Shown here: positions 36,301-48,300 of the stretch, in pieces | How the letters are laid out: each line of letters starts with the position of its first letter | Numbering within the stretch: position 1 is the first letter of the stretch | Assembly: GCF_050947875.1 (NCBI RefSeq) | Contig: NC_134574.1 | Coordinates: forward strand, 108,604,969 to 108,668,968 | DNA: 64,000 bases | Reading direction: 5' to 3' | Source: Dermacentor variabilis | Lineage: Eukaryota; Arthropoda; Arachnida; Ixodida; Ixodidae | Made by a program: the position numbers and the translations under genes | The notes under the pieces: generated by a model | Seen by the model: only the letters and a program-made list of their open reading frames with translations | What the model was told of the DNA's origin: nothing | Databases searched by the model: none

Positions 36301-39300
36301 GCAAAAAAGGCCGCGAAGCGAGCTATGTGCGCTACGTAGCAATATGTGTGTGCCTTCGTGAACAAATTGTTCGGCGCTTACGAGTCGAGTTGCGTGCTTT
36401 GTTGCTTGATTTCGTTCGATGTTTCTTGGGCATAGTTTTTTTTCTGATTGTTACTGTATATGCCGCACAAAGGGCCGCGCTCAAGTAAGAGTCGCACCAC
36501 GAACTTACGTGCCCAAAATTGGAAAATTCGAAGATCTTGAAATAAACAACTCGAAGGCTGCGGAGAGCGTCGAAGCTTGTGCGCATGCCCTTGAATTCTG
36601 AGCATGTAGAGCGGGCGGCCTTCGCGCATTGTTGGGAAAAGCCTCTACGTCACAATGATATCTGACGCCATGGAGGGTACTGAGGACGAATGTATCCGTC
36701 AGTGTGCTACCGAACCAAATTTAGAGAAACGCTGGCAGCGACAGTGGCGGGCACCAGCTACGTGCGCGTTTGCGTGACAGATAGGTGCGTTATGAAAACG
36801 ACGGCGTTCGCTGTTTTTGCACAATGACATCAAGGCTATTACACTCGACAAGAAAAATTAGGCCACAGTACCCCTGCAGGCCTCGCCATGTAAGTGCGCA
36901 GAGGAGCGGAGGGGGGGGGGGGGCGCTCTCACAAAAGTGCGGCTTTTGCGCTAATATATACAGTAAATGATTTACTATTGCTTTTTTTCTATTCGCTTGT
37001 CCTACTGCAACAACCGCCTATTTTATTTTTATTTTGTAACATTGGTGCTAGACATATGCGATTTTTCTTCTCATGCAGCATGTTGCACTTGTACCTACAT
37101 TTTTGTAAAGACTTGGGATTTTAAGTCATGAGGCTGTCACGACTAAATCATTATTCCACATGTGCTGCACTGCGCAAGCCTTCGACCGGCGGCGCAGATG
37201 GCAGCTACCGGCAACGTGTAGGGTTGGGGCAAGGTATGTTTCGTATTGAAATGAGAAGAACCAATCCAGGCAATAAGGTTATAAACAGGGATAAGGTGCC
37301 ACTGAAAGGCTGGCCAACGTTTCGATAGGAGGACCTATCTTCGTCATGTTAGTTTTAAAGGGTTAGTGCAGTGACATCACGTGCGGTTGTTGTCGGTGTC
37401 TGCTCGTTGTAAAGGGAGAGACTTCAAAGAGAATGAGCGCTGTCGCCTGACGTCTGTGAGCATGGTTCCCAAGACGAGGGGACAAGAGCGGGATAGCGGG
37501 AAGGCGGCGAGAAAAGAAAAGAAAGAAAAGGAGAAAAAAAGGGGGGGGGGGCACATCAAGAGGGAAAGAAAAGAAAGAAAGAAGAACAAAAGAAGATGAA
37601 GGGCGTGGGAGGGTGTTGGGGAAGCGAGTGGTTAGGGAGCATTCAGGGCGGCATGTTTTTGTGGCTTTAGAAGAGCCGGCCAGGCGGTCAGTGCGCGAGT
37701 AGCAAAAAAGACCCAAGAAGACATCAGTTGAAACAGTGACTTCAGTAGCGTAGCAGCAATGCGTCGAGTAATCTTGAAGGAGTTAAGATGACGACAAGGA
37801 GTCTGGGATGCAATGCATGGGGTAACTGGTAGGCAGCGGCAGGGTATTTCAAGGGACTTTAGCCCCAGTAGCTCAACGTAGGTGTCGTTACGGCGGTATA
37901 CAGAAATGGCGATACCCTGTGTGGCTGCGGCGCCGAAAAAGGTATACTGGCGTTTGAGACTTTAGAATGTGTTGGCGAGGGTGTTTCAAAAAATATATAA
38001 TAAAAACAGAAAAAAAGGGAGGGGAACCGGAATAACAAACAGGAGGGTGACGTGCGCACAAGCGGCCGCGGGCAGGGGCACTTGTGAAAAGTGGGTCGTA
38101 CAGTTGATATAAATATAAAAACATGAGAGGATATTAATTTGAGTAGTATGCATGAACAAAATTTTTGAAATGGAGGAATAGGTGAGGTTAAAAATGGAGG
38201 TTAGCTGGTGGCATAATGTTTTTTGTGCCTTGGTTGATGATAAGAGAATTTCAGATTTAAGTTACAGCTTTTAGAAATTCTAAGTTGCCACGTGCCAAAC
38301 TGATGTCCGCCGGGCGTAGGCAATTAAACTTGTGTATGAGGTATGATTCCGTATATTTCCTTTCGCGAGGTGAACGGAAATTTGTTTGTAGTAAATACAT
38401 AGAGCCTTGCTTTGCTGAATATACGACCATGTTCATTAAAGTGGCTGGCTACCGCATTAGGTAAATTGTGTTTTGTATCCGCGCGACGACCATTGAGTCT
38501 TGTATGAATTTATTGTCCAGTCTCAACTATGTATTGTTTGCTACAAGCGGCCCATTCTAGACAGTAGACTACGTTGCTTGATGTGCAGGTGAAAGCCGAA
38601 GTTACCTTGTGTGCGTAATTCAACGCTGTACTTTTTACTGTAGTAGTCGATTGATGTGTTTGCATGTAGAGCGCCTGGGGCGGCCACAGGTACTGGTTTC
38701 CAAGTTATTCTTTGTTGTTAGTTTGGCATGCACAAGAATATCTTTAAAATTAATGTTGCGTCGGTAGGCTACTCTGGGTGGGTAGGGATAAATATTATTA
38801 AGTTTCTGGTTGCTGGTGAGAATTAGGTAGTATTTAATGAGGATGATGTTCACGTTTGGGAGCGCGTTTCAGGATTTAGTAGTGAGAAGAGGCGTTGCTG
38901 TTCTTGTAAGCATCGGGCGGGGCTTGAGGACCTCGGCTCGATCAAATGTGGTTGCAGCGGTGTAGGCATTTTGAAGGTCAATGTTTGGGTAGTTCCTGTT
39001 TGATAGGAATTCTTTAAGGTGATCGAGTCTTTCTATGTAATCTTGGTTTTCAACGCAAATGCGACGTAGTCGTGTGGCTTTGCCTTTAAAGATGCCTTGT
39101 TTGCAATGTCTGGGATGGTGGCTCATATATTCTAGGTACTGTTGTTTGTCGAAAGGTTGCCTATACAGCGTTGTCTTTAGCGCCCCATTGTCAATGTATA
39201 TTGTTGTGTCCACAAAGTTTATGCGCTCAGTTGAAGATTCTGATGGGAATTTTATTGTTGGTTGAAAAGAGTTTGGAAATGCTTGATATTTTGTAGACTG

Positions 39301-42300
39301 TCTTGAACATGTCCTCATATTATGAATGTGTCGTCTATGTATCCTAGATACGTGTGGGGCTTGTCAACGCAGCGCGATACGAAATTTGTTTCCAGAATCC
39401 TCATAAATATGTTCGCGTAGGTTGGTGCAAAAGGCCTACCCATGCTTGTACCATGTATCTGTAGGTAGTAACTCTCCTCAGGTAATACACGTAATGGTCC
39501 TCGAGTTTTCAACACATTGGGTCTTCATATTGTCGAAATGCCTACTAGGAATTTCAAAACGACGTTGGTCAGAGCTAAGAAATATACTTAACTTTATTCC
39601 AACCCGTGCCCTTACCCGTAGAAGAAGTGGCTCATGAGCTCCATGAGGAGGTAGTGGGCCCCGGAATGAAGAAATCTCGCGATGGCAGCCGCAATCACCC
39701 GAGGCGTGCAGCTGGGTTTCGGCTTGTCCAACTGCGCAGAAGGGCACGAATATTTCTTGCGAACCGACTGAGAGAATGTTCTCACGCCCAGGCCGAGATT
39801 GTCCGGAGAGTCGCTCCTAAAAGTAGGCGCTTTGTGGGAATCGTGCGAGCTGTAAAAAAAAACTTGGCAGACACGCACAATGAACTTACTAAATACTTTT
39901 ACTTAGAGAGAAGGGTTTTCCCGCCGCCTCACTCCAAGCTTAGCAGTCCGCAGGCGGTCACACTCAGACTCCTGCAAACGAGCTCCTACCCAAATCCGGC
40001 TTCCCTTAACAGCATATATCCCGAGATTTATCCGACGTGTTCTTGCGTGGCCTGTGGTGAGGTTGCTACTTTGCTTCATATGCTCTGGGAGTGCGGGTCG
40101 CTGGGCCCGAAGTTCACCAAGGAAGATTGGGACGCGCTCCTGCGAAGTCCTGTCTCTGAGGACCAAATCCTGGCCGTACAACGCGCCCGCGATCGGACCG
40201 GTAGACTAGACTTGTCAGTCCCGTAGTGGGATTAGCCCGGGGCGCGTTTTATCGCGTTTTGCTGGGCCAAATAAAAGTTTATTCACTCACTCACTCACTC
40301 ACTCACTCACTCACTCACTCACTCACTCACTCACTCACTCACTCACTCACTCACTCACTCACTCACTCACTCACTCACTCACTCACTCACTCACTCACTC
40401 ACTCACTCACTCACTCACTCACTCACTCACTCACTCACTCACTCACTCACTCACTCACTCACTCACTCACTCACTCACTCACTCACTCACTCACTCACTC
40501 ACTCACTCACTCACTCACTCACTCACTCACTCACTCACTCACTCACTCACTCACTCACTCACTCACTCACTTAAGCTTGATCTTTAGGAACAGAACGCGA
40601 TAGCATTAAATTGTCCCTCACTGCCTCTCTTGCAGCTGCAGCTTTATACAACCGCAACTTTTACTGGTGGAAACACTTGCCGTGAGTGCTATGTACGAAA
40701 TCGATTACCTACTTGTTTTATTTTAATTGCATTAACGTGGATTACGACTGCTGCTTTTCTGTCTCTCTGTGCATGCAGAAAAAATGAAGCTAGAGCGCGT
40801 CCCATAAAAACAAAAGGGCATTTTTACACACATTCAACCCTAAAATGCCTGAACAGCGTTTCGAATCAAGGAAATCTAGAAAATACGCGTTAACGTTTAT
40901 TGCTGGCCATGGAGAGTACCTTTGTACATCGGAAACAATAACACCAGTTGTACTACACCAGGTATTACAATTGTAGCTTAGTTACACAGTAATTTGTTAT
41001 GTAGTAATTGGTGGTCTGATTTCTATACAACTGACAACTCTCTCCAGTATTTTTTCTTCCGGGAACCTTACTTCGTCTACACGGTTCCTGAACCATCCAT
41101 CGATGTGCTTACAACTGTGACATACCTGGGTTATGTAGTCGTTGTACCTCTGCGGTGGCCCCAGGTAGACCGTGGGCAGGTACAACAGGTAGCCCAGTGT
41201 CTTCCAATACGGCGGCAATCTACGCTGACTGTCCCCAGTGTTCCTCTCGCGCTCGGCTTGAACGCAGTCCACACTGAAGCTGAGGCCGCGCAAGATGTTC
41301 CAATGGAAGGTGACGTAGGCTGCCATGTAAGGCATCAGGCCGTACCTGGAGTACATGTACTGGCGGAAAAAAAAAGAAAGAAATCTTGCGATGGGGGCGG
41401 CACACTTTGTCATCACAATCACAAAGTCCTCTTTTATCTTTGTGCTTACAGAGTGCACGATTTGCTACGTCTTGTGGAGTCACCCTAGACAGCAAGTGTG
41501 CGAAAAGCTGAGCGTAGCGCCATAAAGCCCATGCGCACATGGCACGCGATAGGAACGCCATCCTCGACATTCTGCTGCAGAACTGCTCTTTGCGTTGCTG
41601 AGAGTAGTAAATAACGACTTTAGTCTTTTAGGCCCGATGTTGTTCCGGAGGTCTCACCCATATCCAGTAACCAGTAAATGGAGCGACAAGTGTTGAGCAA
41701 CCTTCACTGGGCTGCGCCCGACAACATCGCCAGCCTGTAGGCAGTACGAGAAATGATGCACTGCACGGGATGCTTTTTACTTAGAGCACAATTATATAAC
41801 AAGGATCAATTGCAGGATGCACTTTCACCGTCGCTTTCATTATCAGCCTAATTTATGGCCACTGCAGGACGAAAGCCTCTCCCTGCTGTATTCAAATACC
41901 CCTGTCCTGCGCCAACCGATTCAAACTAGCTCCCGCGATTTTCCTAATTTCGTCGCCCTGCCTAGTCTTCTGCCTTCCTCGACTACACCTCCCTTCCCTT
42001 GGCACCCATTTTGTAACCCCAGTGGTCCGCAGGTTAGCTAACCTATACGCATTACACGACCTGCCCAGCTCCACAATTTTTCTCCTAATGTCAATTAGCA
42101 TATCAGCGGCTATCCCCGTTTGCTCTCTGATCCAAGCCGCTTTCTTTCTGTATCGTAACGTTATGCCTAGTATTCTTCGTTCAATCGGTCTTTTCGCGGT
42201 GTTTAACTTGTTCTGAAACTTCTTTGGCGGTCTCCAAGTTTCTGCCCCATATGTCAGCACCGGTAAAATGCACTGATTGTTGGTCTTCCTTTTCGATGAT

Positions 42301-45300
42301 AATGGTAAGCTTCCAGTCCGGAGCTCATAATCTCTGCCGTATGCGTTCCAACCCATTTTTATTCATCTTTAAATTTCCTTCTCATAATCAGTGTTCCCTG
42401 TGAGTAATTGACTAACGTAAACGTACTCCTTCACAGACTGTAGAGGCTGACTGGTGATCCTGAACTCTTGATACCTTGCCCGGCTATTCATCACTATCTT
42501 TGTCTTCTGCATAATAATCTTCAACCCCACTCTTACACTCTCTCTGTTAAGGTCCGCAATCATTTGTTGTAACTCGTCTGCGTTGTTGCTGAATAGAACA
42601 ATGTCATCGGCAAACCGAAGGTTGCTGAATTATTCGCCGTCGAGCTTTACTCCTACGCCTTCCCAGTTTAATAGCTTGAATATTTCTTCTAAGCACGTAG
42701 TGAATAGTATTAGAGAGATTGTGTCTCCCTGTTTGATCCCTTTCTTTATAGGTAACTTCCTGCTTTTATTGAGCAGAATTAAGATAGCTGTAGAACCTCT
42801 GTACATATTTTCCAAGGTATTTGCGTAAGCGTTCTGTACTCCTTTATTACGTAATGCCTTTATGACTGCTGGTATCTCTACTGAGTAAAATCCCTTTTCG
42901 TAATCTATGAAAGCCATATAGAGAGGCTGTTTGCACTCTGCGTATTTCTCGATTGCCTGACTCACATGGATGTCTGAATCACATGGAAGTGATCCATTGT
43001 AGAGCATCCCTTCCTTAAGCCAGCCTGTTCCCTTCGTTGACTAAAGTCCAGTGTTGCCCTTATTATATTGGAAATTATACTGGAAAATATTTTATATAAT
43101 ACTGGGACTAAGCTAATCGGTCTATAATTTTTCACTTCCTTAACGTCTGCCTTTTTCCGAATTATTATGCTTGCATTCTTCCAGTTTTCAGGGAGCCTTG
43201 AGGTCGATAGACAGTTACTTCAGAGAGCTGTCAGTTTTTCAACCCTTATGTCTCCTCCATCTTTGATTAAATCGACTGTTATTCCATCGTCTCATTCCGA
43301 TTTTTTCCCGTTTCATGTCTTCCAAGACCGTTATAAGCTCATCGATAGTTATAGAAGAAACCTCTGCAGCTTGTTCATTACTGCTTCTAATGGATGTTGC
43401 GTGTCTCCTTCGGGTGCTATACAGGTCAGTATAGAATTTCTCCTCTGCTTTTACTACACCTATGAGATTGCTGATGATATTACCCTGCTTATCTTTCAGT
43501 GCATACATCTTGGTTTGTCTTACGCAAAATTTCGTTCTCACTGATTTCATGCTGCGTTTACTCGTTGTTAAATTTATTCATGGTTCATGATGTTCACGTA
43601 AGTCAATGTAAGTTGCCAGATAATAAGTAGTTGACTGACAAAAACAAAACAATTCACGCAAGTGTCACCTTTTTTGCACAGTTGCGCAGGTTACGTAAAA
43701 GATCCGCCAAGTGTATCCCTTAACATCAACTACACCAACTGCGTATTGATGCTTTCAGAATCGCTCATTGAATTCACGCTGAGACAGTATATAAATTTAT
43801 CTCTCATAGATCTGTCGTTTTTCTCGCATATATTCCAAAATTTATTCTTCTACATGTGCAGAGCAGTCAAACGGACATGGCCTTTTTTGACTTCCTTATC
43901 TACTGCTGAAGTGTATCGCCCTGTGGGCAAAATGTTTTGATTGCTTGAAGGCATAGCAAAATGTGACAGTAGTTCGCTTGTACGGTATCTGTTAGACCCT
44001 CACTCACCAGGTGCAACCACTATTTTCTGTAGTTTGCATTTGCTTCACAAGGAAAGTTTCTCAAGGTATATTTCATAATTTTGTGGGCCGTGGAACCCAG
44101 CGGCGGCAGGAGACCCTTCTCCAACGTATCTGCAGTGCGTTTTTACCAGGGAGATGCGGGCTAATTAGTGGTTGATATTGGAATGCATTTTGTAACCGCG
44201 CAAACGACAACGGACGGAGAAGGAAACACACATGACAAGCGCGGACATCCGCGCTTGTCCTGTGTGTTTCCTTCTCCGTCCGTTGTCGTTTGCGCGGTTA
44301 CATAATGCACTACAATGTGGTGCATTACTTGTTGCAACTCCGATTAAAACAAAACGTGCATATAAGACATATAACTGTGTGAAACAAGGTATTACTTAGG
44401 ATAATAATTAATCTTTCTATCCTAAAGAGGGCACGCGAAAACAGCCTGTCTGGGACACTTTGTGCATGAGTAAACTGCTTCTAAGGCATTAATGAAAAAG
44501 GTAATACATTTTAGTTAATTCGTCTTTTGAGATTTACCTTATGTGGCGCCAAGTACTTGCGCTTTGCCGTACAGTTCGTATGCAAAGATGACAGGTGTTT
44601 CAGGTTCATAGCATTTTTATAAATAGTATGTATTGCCTAAAAACACGCTGTAAATGTTTAATTTATTTAACTCAAATGAGCAATAAATACATTATTGAGA
44701 ACATTCTCACGATCCCGAAATGAGGCTATAGCTCTTGGTGGGCCAAGCTGCTTGCAATGACGCTGCATGGCGACATTGATGTCGCGAGAGCAAGCGTTTT
44801 TTACGGTCTTTTTAATTTCCCTGCTGCATGCACTGCGGCATTATTTGGCAGTATGGTCACGCGAGCTTGGATAACAGATCGGAAACGTTTTGTTAATAAG
44901 TTAAAACCTGTTTCAGGGCCCCTTTAAGAGGCAATGCATTGCAGTTTAAAGGAACAAAACATTCAACCTAGCATGTTATGTAAACTTTTGCTGTTCTAAA
45001 ATGGCCTAGTTTAAGAAAAATAATTTGTTTTAAAATGCTTCGCGTTAAAAAATACTGGTTTATAAAGATACAAAATATAAGATATATAAAATATATGAGA
45101 TATAAGATGAAAAATAATTGAACTTTATTTTCTACAGTTTTTGTCTACCGCTTTACTGTGCTATAGACCAGATAAAGTTTAGAAAGAATATTTTACCCGC
45201 GTGTTATTTGTGCTTTGGTAGGAATTTTCGAAAATATCACTTGCAGGTTGTAACATTTCCCTGTCAGTGGCTCGTTAGGTGTTTTTCTGTGAAATCTTGA

Positions 45301-48300
45301 TTTCAGCACAAAACTACTCATGCATGTTAGAAGTCACGTGCTGGCTCAACTTAACACTTAGATTGCGCATATTTCCAACTTATTCTAATGTCTTTAAACA
45401 TGCTATATTGATGTTTTCTTTTCTTCTCAGATATTATGATTGGGTCTTGTATGTTTCTATTTTTCGTAATCAAGGTTTCTCTCCACTGTAGTATATCGTC
45501 TTGAGATACGATATTTGGATGGTGGGCATTTCAGTAGTAAAACATCTCTTCTTCTTGCAGTTAATAAACATCGACAATACATCTTAATCGTTGTACTGCA
45601 TGAGACAAAAATACAAGAATTACAAGGCTTATGCTGCAAACAGGTTAGTTGAGTGACTCACATCGAATGCATCGAAAGGAATGAAAAACTTTTGGAAGTG
45701 GATCAAGGCAGCAGCCACGTAGCAAAGCGCTGGGATGCGCAGTGTGGCCACGGCGTAGAACACGGCGTGTTGTCCCACGAACAGCAGCGCCACCTCCCAG
45801 CCGAAGGTGAAGGTGACGAACAGGAAGGAGTAGGCAGCGTAGAAGACGGAAACCAGCTGCGAGAAGGTTAGCAACGAGGCAGTGATGTGGGGACTTAGGA
45901 GTTTACCTAGGAATGCTGGTTGGTCTTTCGGGCTCTTGGGATTTTTGGGTGCATATGCGACTTAAGTTAAACTAGGGAAAGATAGTATATGCATGCGATT
46001 AAGGTTACTGCTATGTCTTAGACGGCGTACAGGACGGTGCAAAATTCATAAAAAATTAGAACCTGAAATATTACTTAAAGCACCTGATGTCAGGGGCACT
46101 GCTATATAGGGGCTGCCAGGCTGCGGACATAGTTGTGCAGTAGCCCTGGCAACACGTTCCATTCAAAAGCCGTAGCGCGACAGAGACGGATACGAAGGAA
46201 CACAATCCATGTGACAACCGCTAACAACTGGTTTTATTTGCACAGAAACTGGCCTATTTATGCGGAAAGGCTTGCCAGTTTACGCCACGGTTAACACAGA
46301 TATGGTCACATGTGATCAACTGAAAAAACAAGATACTGCAAACGATTAATAACATATTGCTAAATCCACAAAAACAGTAACAAGATATGTGCATTGAACT
46401 TAGTTTTCTATCGTCAGGATTCTAAATGCTGAATGCTAAGGCGAAGTGACTACGCAGAAAAAATAATAATGAAAACAGGGAACATGTGCACTGAACAAGG
46501 TATCTACACTTTTGTCTTGAGCAGACGTCTGTGTCGAAAATGTAAAAAAAAATTAGAATGGGTGAAACAATTGGGACCTAAACAAAACCTTGAAGAAACT
46601 CGCTCTGAACGTCAATAAAAGAATGGATGGCTCGCTATGCATTTGTCTGCCCATCTTTTAATAAAGAAAGCTTCTTCGATTCCTCACTCGGTCCTAGCTC
46701 TTGCTTTCCTCATAAATTTAGGGTCGTGAAATCTTGGCTTGCAGCCACCCAGCTACTAATGTTCAGCCAGAAAGTCACCTGTCCTATTACGTACGTTAAG
46801 AGCACTACTCTCTAGCCAGCTCGTTGAAACATCTCCCCATTTGGCCTACATACCGGCAACCGCAACCCCGAAGGAACTGCATAAACAGCATTTCATAAAC
46901 AACATTTGCCATGTAGTGTCTGAATTTATTTCTGTGCTGAGTAGTGCTTTGCGGCAACTTCTTTTTATTTGCCATTGGGCGAATTTTCCTACACCGTCAA
47001 GATCTGGAAGCATGGTCTGTAGGGGAAATGTAACTAGGATTGGTTCCAGAATTTTCACATTAAGAAAGGGGAGACATTTTCTTCGAAATTATTGTACCCA
47101 TTTCTATTATTCACGGCAAAGCGATAACGTTATCTGCAAGCTAAATTTAGAAGTGATATGTTTGGCGATTCTGTTGTAAGAAAAGGCATTGAAAAAGAAT
47201 AAAGGCTAAGGAAATGGCGCAGGGAGGTTGACTAAATAACGAAGTAATTAATTCACTGAATTACAGACTGAGGAATCTATTGAGTCATTCATCAACCACA
47301 GTCAATAAAGCGGTTGGTTTGTTATTCATTTATCGATTTGTTTGACTTGCAGTAGAAACTGAACGCACACACACGCACGCAGTGACATAAGGTTTTGCGG
47401 AAACCTCCCTGTTTCTCGGTTGGCCGAAACCTAAAGACCTATGGTTACGTATCACTGAATTACCAAAAAGTTCACCTGCGTTGCAGACTGAGTTTGAAAT
47501 TTGTCGGTGTAGAATGCAGTGCTTACCGACGGTGCGACGCAGGCTGTCACCCGACCTAGCACGGGATGCAGCAGATACCACATCCACGCAGTGGCCATGA
47601 CGTACTTTGTGGTCTGCCATTCCCAGTTGACAGCGTCCTACGGAGCCGGATAAAACATTGTTACTGAATATGAATTGAAATGAATAATGAAAGGTGTCAT
47701 CTATTGGTTATGGCGTAAACACAAAGCACACGTGCAAAAAAAAAACATTCAATAGATGTGCTTCTACACGGATGTCCTAGTGGTTGAACTAGTGGTGTCC
47801 GTCAGACTCTCACGGTGTCTGGCATGGCACACGTTCAGTTTAACAACTAAATCCCGCACCACTTTATTTTCTTGCCAAACTGATTATGGAGCTACGCATA
47901 GAAATGACTGCGTTTGCTTGATATCACTACTACCGGATCTGACTAATTTCATACCGCGGGAGCTAATGTTTATCAAGGTAAGCGAATGAGTGATAATAAT
48001 AATAAACCTTATCTACGTAATGATCTTCACTGCTAGAAGGGCTGCGGGACAAAACTAGAATTTTTGCTATTTCGTTAGTTGGAAGCACATGTCGGCATAG
48101 CCACCTCAGACGCAAAGATGGCAACTTAGAACACAAGGCAACAACGCTTGGCAAAAAGTTGTCTCCACAAGTATACTCCGGCACGGAAACCTAGTGTCGC
48201 CATCGGCATGAAGGCATTGCACAGACTTCTATAGGCCAATCGCTGTTATGCATGTCTACTAATAGAAAATATGAGTATTTTCGTGAAGTACGCATGGCTG

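Noticed and set aside
39606..40226. 206-codon plus-strand frame as a single gene
   Set aside because: Its first part is antisense to HHAT exon 6 and only the last 120 codons are LINE sequence; the join is accidental.
40226..40603. 125-codon frame of repeated THSL
   Set aside because: It is the translation of the (TCAC)n microsatellite; all frames are open because the unit has no stop.
47330..47620. 96-codon minus frame MADHKVRHGHC..
   Set aside because: It is a shadow of HHAT exon 3 in another frame; it does not join exons 2 and 4 in phase.
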